64,000 nt of DNA from Parabacteroides sp. An277 (GTDB taxonomy: Bacteria; Bacteroidota; Bacteroidia; Bacteroidales; Tannerellaceae), in assembly GCF_002159645.1 (NCBI RefSeq), contig NZ_NFJB01000015.1:1-64000 (forward strand), written 5' to 3'. Shown piece after piece: positions 56,873-64,000 of this stretch (the first letter of the stretch is position 1; every line of letters begins with the position of its first letter). Below the pieces are notes generated by a model, which ran no database searches, had not been told where the DNA came from, and was given only the letters and a program-made list of their open reading frames with translations. The translations under genes were made by a program, and so were the position numbers.

Positions 56873-57349
56873 TTATTTCCATCTGTACCAGTCGCGAAAA
56901 TTGGCCGGACGGTTCCGGTGACGGTAATCGCGGGGCGCTACCTTAGCCCACCGGATGAACCAAGCGCTGAAGGCGGAAAGCGTCGTAAAACCGCACCGCT
57001 CGCCTACCTCCGTCAGGCTCAAATCCGTGCTCGCCAGCCATTCCTTCGCCTGCAGCAGGCGGTATTGCGCCAGAAAATCGGCCGACGGAAGACCCGTCAG
57101 GTACAGGAAGATGCGCCGGAGCGTCCCGTTGTCCATCTGCAACCACGACGCCAATTCGGAGGGCGTCGCGCCGCGGCGTACGGCCAAGAAACGGGCCACG
57201 GCGTCCATCACCAGCGAACCCGTGGGCGCCGGCTGTTTGTCTACGGGCAGTACCTTCTCCCACCCCTCTGCGTTACGGATGCGCTTGGCCTCCAGCACGG
57301 AAACGTACACGTCCTCTACCGTTATTTTCTTAAAAGTAAATGGTTCCAT
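56873..57349 (-). CDS. Small AraC-type transcriptional regulator
   Basis: A 158-residue protein holding essentially only the AraC DNA-binding domain: the first helix-turn-helix around ATPSELASWLQMDNGTLRRI, the second around LSLTEVGERCGFTTLSAFSA and PRDYR. A short N-terminal part (1-50) has no known sensor domain. The start MEPFTFKK is chosen because the -7 box at 57365-57372 sits directly in front, excluding a longer frame start at 57418. Targets unknown; ruvA-sprA is the next transcript. Confidence 0.8.
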   Translation of the reverse strand: MEPFTFKKITVEDVYVSVLEAKRIRNAEGWEKVLPVDKQPAPTGSLVMDAVARFLAVRRGATPSELASWLQMDNGTLRRIFLYLTGLPSADFLAQYRLLQAKEWLASTDLSLTEVGERCGFTTLSAFSAWFIRWAKVAPRDYRHRNRPANFRDWYRWK

Positions 57350-57364
57350 CTTGCTTTTTTGTGG

Positions 57365-57372
57365 CAAATTTA
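57365..57372 (-). promoter_or_regulatory. -7 box of the AraC-type gene
   Basis: CAAATTTA on the plus strand reads TAAATTTG on the minus strand, 16 bp before the ATG, giving a leader of only about 10 nt. Confidence 0.6.
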
Positions 57373-57421
57373 GGTGATTTCTCCCTATTTTCCCCGTTTT
57401 TCTACATAAATTCCCCATTAT

Positions 57422-57708
57422 GACGAATTTCAGGACTCCATTCGCTACCTATAGTCAACTTTAACGAGGCGCAGCGCTCGATTCGTTTCCGTTGATCAAC
57501 GCTAACGAGGCACAGCCGACGATTCTTTATCGAAGAGAAACGATAACGAGGCGCAGTACTCGATTCGTTTCCGTTGGTCAACGCTAACGAAACAACCGGC
57601 TCGATTCGCTACCGATGAGTCGCGACAACGAGGCGCAGCACTCGATTCGTTACCGATAGCCAACGCTAACGAAGCGCAACGCTCGATTCGTCACCGGAAG
57701 CCACCGAC
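57422..57708. repeat. Tandem array, 7 x 41 bp
   Basis: Units of exactly 41 bp start at 57422, 57463, 57504, 57545, 57586, 57627 and 57668. A typical unit starts AACGAGGCGCAGC, continues CTCGATTCGTT and ends in a CCGTTGATCAACGCT-type palindrome. AACGA also pairs with TCGTT within a unit. The first and last units are the most diverged. It fills most of the gap between trkH and the AraC-type gene. Confidence 0.9.
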
Positions 57709-57757
57709 GACGAATCGACATCCCTGAAAGCCTGGGAATCCCTCTTTTCCCCACCTT

Positions 57758-59212
57758 TCATTGCTTCCAAAAGCCTGGCAAGAGGATGGTCAAAACGGTA
57801 AATATCTCCAGACGGCCCGTCATCATGATAAACGAAAGCAGCCACTGGCTTTCGGGCGAATAGGCGGAGAAATTGCCCGCCGCCCCACAGGTGCCCAGTC
57901 CCGGACCGACGTTTCCCATACAGGTCACAGCAGCCCCAATGGATTCGTCGAACGCCACACCGTCCATCATCAGCAACAGACACGTAACGACAATCAACGC
58001 AATGTAAACCACCGTGAAAGCCAGGATGCGGTTGACCACATCCAGCGGAACCGCTTGCTGGTTAAAGCGTACGGGCAGAATCGCATGGGGATGCGTCTGG
58101 CCCTTGAACGCATTGAGCAGATGTTTCATCAAAATCGCAAAACGCCCCGTCTTGAAACCACCGCACGTCGAGCCTGCACACCCGCAAATTACCATCAAAA
58201 GCAGCGCAATCATCCAAAAGAAGGGGCCCCAAGGGATGTAATTGGCCGTGGCATAACCCGTGGTCGAAATCAACGTCGTGACGACGAAAAGCGCATTGCG
58301 GAAAGCCGCTTCTATGCCGTCGACCATCCCGTTGGTATAAATCCAAATGGCCGTAATGAGCGTCGCGATGAGCACAATAGCATAAAACCAACGCACCTCT
58401 TCGTCTTTATAGAGTTTACTGAATTTGCCATTCAAGAAGAAATAGACAAGCGTCATGTTCGTCGCCCCGATGCACATGAAAAGCGAGAGTACATATTCGA
58501 TATAGGGCGAATTCCAATAGGCGATGCTTGCGTTTTTGGTCGAGAATCCGCCGGTAGCAATGGCGGTCATGGCGTGGCAGATGGCATCAAAAAGGTCCAT
58601 CGGCCCCAACCAAAGCAAAACGACGAGCAAGGCGGTGATGAAGACATAGATTCCCCACAGCCGCTTGGCGACCTGCGTGATGCGGGGCCGGAACCGCTCG
58701 TGGGTGATGCCCGAAGATTCGGCATTAAACATCTGCGAAGCGCCTTCGCCAATCATCGGCAATAACGCGACGGCAAACACAATCACGCCCATGCCCCCTT
58801 GCCATTGAATCAGGCTGCGCCAGAAAAGAATCCCGCGCGGAAGCGCCTCCACATCGGAAATAACCGACGAGCCCGTAGTCGTAAAGCCAGACATCGTCTC
58901 GAAATAAGCTCCCGCCATGTGGTTGATATAACCGCCCAGATAGAAAGGCAACGCACCGAAAAACGACAACAAGGCCCACGTGAGCGTAACGATAAGCATC
59001 CCTTCGCGCCGCCCGGCATTATGCTCGTTCGCCCGCAAACCAAACAGAAAAAACGCTAATCCGACACCGAACAGTATCGCGCAAGAGTAAGCAAACGGAC
59101 GCACATCGCTCCCCTCATAAAAAATAGCCACCCCCAAAGCTACCAACATAAAAAGGGTCTCGATGATGAACATCGCTCCCAGCATTTTAAATATGAAACG
59201 TATATTCAACAT
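57758..59212 (-). CDS. trkH: Trk-type potassium uptake protein, membrane subunit
   Basis: A 484-residue inner-membrane channel with about ten hydrophobic spans and four pore-loop segments (for example MSGFTTTGSSV, ATGGFSTKNAS, TTLISTTGYA and CMGNVGPGLG) bearing the filter glycines. It imports potassium together with the TrkA subunit encoded upstream. The ATG at 59212 (MLNIRFIFKML) is chosen over a TTG three codons earlier. Last gene of dxs-trkA-trkH. Confidence 0.95.
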   Translation of the reverse strand: MLNIRFIFKMLGAMFIIETLFMLVALGVAIFYEGSDVRPFAYSCAILFGVGLAFFLFGLRANEHNAGRREGMLIVTLTWALLSFFGALPFYLGGYINHMAGAYFETMSGFTTTGSSVISDVEALPRGILFWRSLIQWQGGMGVIVFAVALLPMIGEGASQMFNAESSGITHERFRPRITQVAKRLWGIYVFITALLVVLLWLGPMDLFDAICHAMTAIATGGFSTKNASIAYWNSPYIEYVLSLFMCIGATNMTLVYFFLNGKFSKLYKDEEVRWFYAIVLIATLITAIWIYTNGMVDGIEAAFRNALFVVTTLISTTGYATANYIPWGPFFWMIALLLMVICGCAGSTCGGFKTGRFAILMKHLLNAFKGQTHPHAILPVRFNQQAVPLDVVNRILAFTVVYIALIVVTCLLLMMDGVAFDESIGAAVTCMGNVGPGLGTCGAAGNFSAYSPESQWLLSFIMMTGRLEIFTVLTILLPGFWKQ

Positions 59213-59239
59213 AATAGACAACGTTAAGATAGAGGAAAC

Positions 59240-60577
59240 TTAGTTGAAATAATCTTCCAATTTGCGCATGGCCGTGTCGAGGCAAAAGACGACGACATGG
59301 TCATAAGCTTGGATTTGGGTATCACCGTTAATCATCATCGGTTTGCCATTTCGGATAAGTCCGCCGAGCGTCATATCCCGAGGCAAACGAAGATCGCGTA
59401 CGGCCTTTTGCGTGATTTTCGAATCAGGACGTGCCACCAATTCGGCCACGTCGGCATTCGCAAACGTAAGGCATTTCACATTCGAGACATCCGCATCCAG
59501 CAAGAATTGGTAAATATGGCTCGCCGCGATACGTTTTTTGTTGATGACGGAACCAATATCCATACTTTCTGCCAACGGGATATAATCCATATTCTCTATT
59601 TTCGCCACAGTCTTAAATACCCCGAAACGCTTAGCTGCAAGGCAAGCAAGGATATTCGTGCTTGAATTCTCGGTCAGGGCAATAAATGCCTGCGCGTCGT
59701 GGATGCCTTCATGGACGAGCAAATCTGTATCACGTCCGTCCCCATTGATAATAAGTACGTTCCCAGGAACTTTCTCGGCGATGGCATAGCTCGTTTCTTT
59801 ATCTGTTTCTATCAATTTGATGCGGATATTGCTCGGTAAATATTGACAGACACGCAACGCAATACGGCTTCCGCCCATGATAAATACCTTCTTCACTTCC
59901 GGATTCTTTTTCCCGGCCAAGATACGCACATCTTCCACATATTCGCGCGTGGTGGTAAAGAAAAGGAGGTCGTCCGGCTCGATGTGGTCCGAACCGCGTG
60001 GGATGATGGTCTCGCTTCCCCGTTTGATGGCGACAATATGGTAAAATTTATGTTCCGAAAGTAACTCGGAGAGTTGTTTGTTTACAATCTTGGCATTGCT
60101 TCGGATTTTCACGCCAATCAAAATCAATGCACCGCCAAACAATTCCCAATATTGGCGCGTCCACGGACGTTTCATCGTCGTAACAATCTCATGTGCAGCC
60201 AACATCTCCGGATAAATCATCGAATTAATGCCTAATTTCTCGAAAAGCTCCTTGTTCTTGGGCTGGAGATATTCGTAATTGTTAATACGGGCAAGCGTCT
60301 TGTGGATACCCAAGCTATGCGCCAAAATACAGGCCGCCACATTCGTTGTTTCCTCAGGAGTGACGCTTACGAACAAATCGGCTTTCCGTATGCCAACCTC
60401 TTCCAAATCGCGCGGGGAAGTTGGATTCCCTACGACCGGAAGGATTTCCATTGCCGAGTGCATCGCATTCAACCGTTCTTTGTCGGGATCCATCAAGACG
60501 ATATCTTGATTCTCCTGCGATAGCATCTTTGCCAAATAAGTGCCGACTTCGCCAGCACCTGCAATAATGATTTTCAT
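59240..60577 (-). CDS. trkA: Trk system potassium transporter, NAD-binding subunit
   Basis: A 445-residue cytoplasmic regulator with two RCK units. The first Rossmann motif is [14 protein letters not shown] and the second is [15 protein letters not shown], each followed by a ligand-binding RCK_C part. It gates TrkH in response to nucleotides. Its ATG overlaps the dxs TGA (ATGA), so it is translationally coupled to dxs. Confidence 0.96.
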   Translation of the reverse strand: MKIIIAGAGEVGTYLAKMLSQENQDIVLMDPDKERLNAMHSAMEILPVVGNPTSPRDLEEVGIRKADLFVSVTPEETTNVAACILAHSLGIHKTLARINNYEYLQPKNKELFEKLGINSMIYPEMLAAHEIVTTMKRPWTRQYWELFGGALILIGVKIRSNAKIVNKQLSELLSEHKFYHIVAIKRGSETIIPRGSDHIEPDDLLFFTTTREYVEDVRILAGKKNPEVKKVFIMGGSRIALRVCQYLPSNIRIKLIETDKETSYAIAEKVPGNVLIINGDGRDTDLLVHEGIHDAQAFIALTENSSTNILACLAAKRFGVFKTVAKIENMDYIPLAESMDIGSVINKKRIAASHIYQFLLDADVSNVKCLTFANADVAELVARPDSKITQKAVRDLRLPRDMTLGGLIRNGKPMMINGDTQIQAYDHVVVFCLDTAMRKLEDYFN

Positions 60578-62490
60578 TCTCTTCTCTTATTGTTATGGAT
60601 AAAGTTAATGATTGTATGGGCTATACTGGCCGCATCGAGTCCACACAATTGAAAAAGTTCCGGTATGGAACCATGCTCGATAAATTGGTCGGGGACTCCG
60701 AGTCGCCGGATTTGCGGCGTATATCCATGGTCGGCCATGAATTCCAAGACGGCACTTCCCAGTCCGCCTGCCACTACTCCGTTCTCAATCGTGACGATAC
60801 GCTCAAATCGCTGTCCCACTTCCTGCAAAAGTGCTTCGTCGAGGGGTTTCAAATAAATCATATCATAATGGGCGATGGAAAGACCCTGTTCGGCCTCTAC
60901 TTGCGCGATGGCTTTGGCCGCCTCGTTTCCAATAGGACCCAACGAGAGAATCGCCAGATCTGTTCCTTCGTGTAATTTCCTTCCCTTCCCGATCGGGAGC
61001 GTTTGCATCTCATTTCGCCAATCCCGCTTCTCGCCTTTTCCACGTGGATACCGGATGACAAACGGCCCGTCGGCTTGATAGGCTGTATACATCAGATTAC
61101 GCAAATCCCATTCGTTGAGGGGTGAGGCTATGGTAAGGTTAGGTATCGGACGAAAATAGGCCAAGTCGAACACGCCATGATGCGTCGCGCCGTCTTCGCC
61201 CACTAGCCCAGCTCGGTCGAGACATAACACCACATGCAATTTCTGCAAGGCCACGTCGTGTATTACCATATCATACGCCCGTTGCATGAACGAGGAATAA
61301 ACATTGCAGAACGGTATCATCCCCTCTTTGGCCAATCCGGCCGAGAAGGTAACAGCATGTCCTTCGGCAATGCCTACGTCGAACGCCCGGTCGGGGAATG
61401 CCTTCATCAGGTAAGTCATCGAGCAGCCTGTGGGCATCGCCGGCGTGATTCCCACCACGCGCTTGTCTTTCTCGGCCAATTCCACCAGTGTATGCCCAAA
61501 TACATCTTGATAAAGCTGAGGCTCGCCGTCGTGGTGCGCGATGAGTCGTTCGCCCGTTTCTTTGTTGAAACGTCCCGGCGCGTGCCATTCCGTCGCCGAT
61601 TCTTCGGCGGGTTTAAATCCTTTGCCTTTCTTCGTTTTAATGTGAAGGAGTTTTGGCCCCTGCAGGTCTTTGATATCGTTCAGTACTTTGACAAGATAGT
61701 TCACATCGTGCCCGTCTACCGGACCGAAGTAACGGATGCTGAATCCCTCGAACAGGTTGTGCTGTTGCGTCAGGAGCGCCTTCAGGCTGTTATTGAAACG
61801 GAGGATGTTCTCGCGCCGTTCATCGTTGATGAGGTTCATCTTCCGCAAGCCCCGGTAGACGTCGTACCGCATCCGGTTGTACGCCTGGCTCGTGGTAATG
61901 TCTACGAGATATTGGCTCAATCCGCCGACGCTATGGTCTATCGCCATATTGTTATCATTTAAGATAATGAGGAGGTTGTTCGGATTCGCCGACGCATTGT
62001 TCAATCCCTCGAAGGCCAGCCCGCCCGTCATGGCTCCGTCTCCAATGACGGCAATCACGTGCCGCTCTTCCTCTTTCAGCGCGGAAGCCACCGACATGCC
62101 CATCGCCGCCGAGATAGAGTTCGAGGCATGCCCTGCGATAAAAGCGTCGTATTCGCTCTCCGCCGGGTTCGGGAATCCGCTAATACCATGAAACTTGCGA
62201 AGCGTATGGAAGGCCTCGCGCCGTCCTGTCAGGATTTTATGCCCGTAAGCCTGGTGCCCCACGTCCCACACGATGCGGTCGAAAGGCGTATTAAACACGT
62301 AATGCAACGCCACAGTCAGCTCCACCGTCCCCAGGCTGGCACCCAGATGTCCCGGATTTTCGGATAATACATCTATAATATACTGGCGCAACTCGGCGCA
62401 GACTTCCGGAAGCTCGGCCGCACCCAGCCGCCGCAAATCCGCCGGATAGTTTATCTCGTCTAAAATATGTCCTGTCGTAGAGACCTCCAT
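60574..62490 (-). CDS. dxs: 1-deoxy-D-xylulose-5-phosphate synthase
   Basis: A 638-residue thiamine-diphosphate enzyme that starts the MEP isoprenoid pathway from pyruvate and glyceraldehyde 3-phosphate. The ThDP motif is [20 protein letters not shown]; other markers are [16 protein letters not shown] and [16 protein letters not shown]. Length is typical. First gene of dxs-trkA-trkH, with a promoter at 62508-62515. Linking isoprenoid synthesis to potassium uptake in one operon is common in Bacteroidetes. Confidence 0.97.
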   Translation of the reverse strand: MEVSTTGHILDEINYPADLRRLGAAELPEVCAELRQYIIDVLSENPGHLGASLGTVELTVALHYVFNTPFDRIVWDVGHQAYGHKILTGRREAFHTLRKFHGISGFPNPAESEYDAFIAGHASNSISAAMGMSVASALKEEERHVIAVIGDGAMTGGLAFEGLNNASANPNNLLIILNDNNMAIDHSVGGLSQYLVDITTSQAYNRMRYDVYRGLRKMNLINDERRENILRFNNSLKALLTQQHNLFEGFSIRYFGPVDGHDVNYLVKVLNDIKDLQGPKLLHIKTKKGKGFKPAEESATEWHAPGRFNKETGERLIAHHDGEPQLYQDVFGHTLVELAEKDKRVVGITPAMPTGCSMTYLMKAFPDRAFDVGIAEGHAVTFSAGLAKEGMIPFCNVYSSFMQRAYDMVIHDVALQKLHVVLCLDRAGLVGEDGATHHGVFDLAYFRPIPNLTIASPLNEWDLRNLMYTAYQADGPFVIRYPRGKGEKRDWRNEMQTLPIGKGRKLHEGTDLAILSLGPIGNEAAKAIAQVEAEQGLSIAHYDMIYLKPLDEALLQEVGQRFERIVTIENGVVAGGLGSAVLEFMADHGYTPQIRRLGVPDQFIEHGSIPELFQLCGLDAASIAHTIINFIHNNKRRE

Positions 62491-62507
62491 TTTCTGCTAA
62501 TTTTCGG

Positions 62508-62515
62508 CAAAAATA
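62508..62515 (-). promoter_or_regulatory. -7 box of dxs-trkA-trkH
   Basis: CAAAAATA on the plus strand reads TATTTTTG on the minus strand, 18-25 bp before the dxs ATG. The rest of the 309-bp gap up to the S41 gene is AT-rich and shows no gene I trust. Confidence 0.65.
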
Positions 62516-62799
62516 CAGAATAGAAATAAGATTTAAAAGGAAAAGAAGGTAACTTTATCGTGCATACGCAGAAAAACATCAGATATGAAAAATTTTACGA
62601 CACAACAAGATCACATTATAAATTCAAACAAATGGAATCATTCATTATGTATTTTGTTCCCTCGGCATCCTTCTCTGAACAAAGACACTGGCCGGAAAGA
62701 TATGATAATCACATATACATTTTGACGGTATTGCGGGAATTCATGCCAACCACCTGAATCTTCACAATGCCGTCGTACAAGTTATTTCTTATAAATGCG

Positions 62800-64000
62800 T
62801 CATTCTATATTTCCTGTCCGGATATATTCGAAGGCGCGTTCGAGTTGCAGGTCGGAACCTTGACACATAGCGTTGTACACTTCAGGTGTCTGAAGAAACT
62901 CTATATCAGGCGTAACACCTTTGCCTTCGATGATTTCGCCCGACACCGTCTTCCACATAAGAGTAGCACAACTAACCTGGATTGTACCATTGTCAAATGC
63001 TCCGTTATAACTGAAATTAAAATCGCCGAACAATGGGCCTGTTCCCCCCGCAGTACGTTCGCCTATCACGCAACCGTTGGGCAACGTTTGTACTGCCATC
63101 GACAACATTTCTGCCATACTAATAGAGAAGATGTCGTTCAACACAACGATTGGCGCATCTATTTTTCGGTGATTTTCGGCAGGATGTACTACGCAGGGTG
63201 TCCAAGGACCATAGTCGAGCCGTCCTGTCCCTGATTTAGTGCGAACATAGCCGATATGAATATCTTCGTCAATAAGCGGGGCGAGGATTTCGTAAATGTC
63301 ATCCAGATTACCACCGTTATTACCTCGCACATCAAAGATAACACCCCGGACATCAGGCGTCTCGTCTATCAGTTTTTGAAAATTGCGAATAACTTGCGTC
63401 TGAATAGCAGACGGGTCAGCTACGAAATCACCGAAAGAAAACGTTGGGAAATGAAGGCAAATGATGCCGTCGGCAGTCCGATAAGAAGCGAAAGCAGAAG
63501 CGTCTTTCTCGTTTGGCTTAATCAATGGATAATTGGGAGGAAAAACACCACCTACCAAATCGACGATTTCCCCGTTTGCTTCCATGGAGGAAATGATGGA
63601 ATAAAGTCTCCATACGGTCTCGAAATCGTGGTAATAATCGCGTGTAGGCAGTTCATCCCTCATTCCGGGCATCAAATTAACGCGAATCGTATCATTGCCC
63701 AAAAAGGTTTGGATGTTGATATCCAAGTGGTGATCTATTAGGTTACGGCACATATTGCCGAATGCCTCATCGTACGTTTCCTGCATTTCACGGACAAACG
63801 CTTCGGCTTCCTCTTCAGACACGTTGTCGGCCATCTGAATCTGCTCCATTTTCTCGTCCAAATCCTGAAAGACGGGAAGGTATTGGTCGTACATGGCATC
63901 CCAATCGGTAGGGTCTACATCCCAATATACATACGAGTTATTCATCCCGTGCCAAAAGGCGAGGAATAAACTTTCATTGTTATTAATATCATATTCCTGC
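62800..64000 (-). CDS. S41 family peptidase, partial at the window end
   Basis: At least 399 residues of a C-terminal-processing-type serine protease. The frame stays open to the window edge (residues reading ESLFLAFWHGMNNSYVYWDV before and across the ATG at 63945), so that ATG is probably internal and the N-terminus is missing. The catalytic region is GVIFDVRGNNGGNLDDIYEIL followed by VLNDIFSISMAEMLSMAV, whose Ser in SISMAEM is the expected nucleophile, and GERTAGGTG. Bacteroidetes members are often lipoproteins; the signal would lie outside the window. Confidence 0.88.
   Translation of the reverse strand, partial: QEYDINNNESLFLAFWHGMNNSYVYWDVDPTDWDAMYDQYLPVFQDLDEKMEQIQMADNVSEEEAEAFVREMQETYDEAFGNMCRNLIDHHLDINIQTFLGNDTIRVNLMPGMRDELPTRDYYHDFETVWRLYSIISSMEANGEIVDLVGGVFPPNYPLIKPNEKDASAFASYRTADGIICLHFPTFSFGDFVADPSAIQTQVIRNFQKLIDETPDVRGVIFDVRGNNGGNLDDIYEILAPLIDEDIHIGYVRTKSGTGRLDYGPWTPCVVHPAENHRKIDAPIVVLNDIFSISMAEMLSMAVQTLPNGCVIGERTAGGTGPLFGDFNFSYNGAFDNGTIQVSCATLMWKTVSGEIIEGKGVTPDIEFLQTPEVYNAMCQGSDLQLERAFEYIRTGNIE

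Noticed and set aside
62560-62757. 65-residue plus-strand frame in the dxs-S41 gap
   Set aside because: AT-rich, no promoter box in front, no hydrophobic or domain pattern.

Overview
The window looks like a chromosomal segment of a gut-type Bacteroidales bacterium, most likely Parabacteroides or a close relative (Tannerellaceae). Signs are Bacteroidetes promoters (-7 box TAnnTTTG) ahead of many genes, a complete type IX secretion (T9SS) core operon plus sprA, secreted proteins ending in T9SS-type C-terminal signals (one DUF6383-like), SusC/D-free glycosidase clusters (GH110, GH38, GH92), pta-ackA, and the dxs-trkA-trkH order. The genus is inferred from gene content; no 16S gene is present.

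Layout. 0-10 kb: a structured, probably non-coding transcript, then two very large secreted proteins separated by a repeat-rich spacer. 10-13.8 kb: dapB, a signal peptidase (lepB), an apparently inactive signal-peptidase paralogue and a WbqC-family gene, followed by a candidate small RNA on the minus strand. 13.9-18 kb: a GH110-like lipoprotein, a WaaP/Kdo-kinase-like gene and a divergent galactofuranosyltransferase-like gene. 18.2-27.4 kb (minus): a mannoside-degrading operon, lacI-GH38-GH38-GH92, with an operator-like site at the lacI promoter. 27.4-28.45 kb: a gene-free kilobase of repeats. 28.45-34.5 kb (minus): two overlapping glycosyltransferase-like genes, ackA, pta, a diadenylate cyclase, folP and tRNA-Leu(CAA). 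34.6-39.3 kb (plus): mannose-1-phosphate guanylyltransferase, a C10 (streptopain-like) protease lipoprotein with a small partner lipoprotein, and a DUF6261-like protein. 39.4-46.1 kb (minus): two small membrane proteins and the T9SS operon porP-porK-porL-porM-porN. 46.2-57.3 kb (minus): DUF2795 protein, cobalamin adenosyltransferase, TrpB2, the giant T9SS translocon gene sprA overlapping ruvA, and a small AraC-type regulator. 57.7-64 kb (minus): trkH, trkA, dxs and an S41 protease that runs off the window.

How the genes fit together. The T9SS motor and ring (PorKLMN, PorP) and the outer-membrane channel (SprA) would export proteins with a C-terminal sorting domain; the two large proteins at the left end carry such tails. 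LepB removes Sec signal peptides. LacI, two GH38 enzymes and GH92 form a mannose-trimming pathway, probably periplasmic.

The most unusual feature is a set of at least nine intergenic tandem arrays. Unit length is nearly fixed within each array (22, 23, 40, 41 or 42 bp). Most units can form a hairpin, yet the sequence differs from locus to locus. These lengths are close to two or four turns of the DNA helix. I know no named element that matches them.
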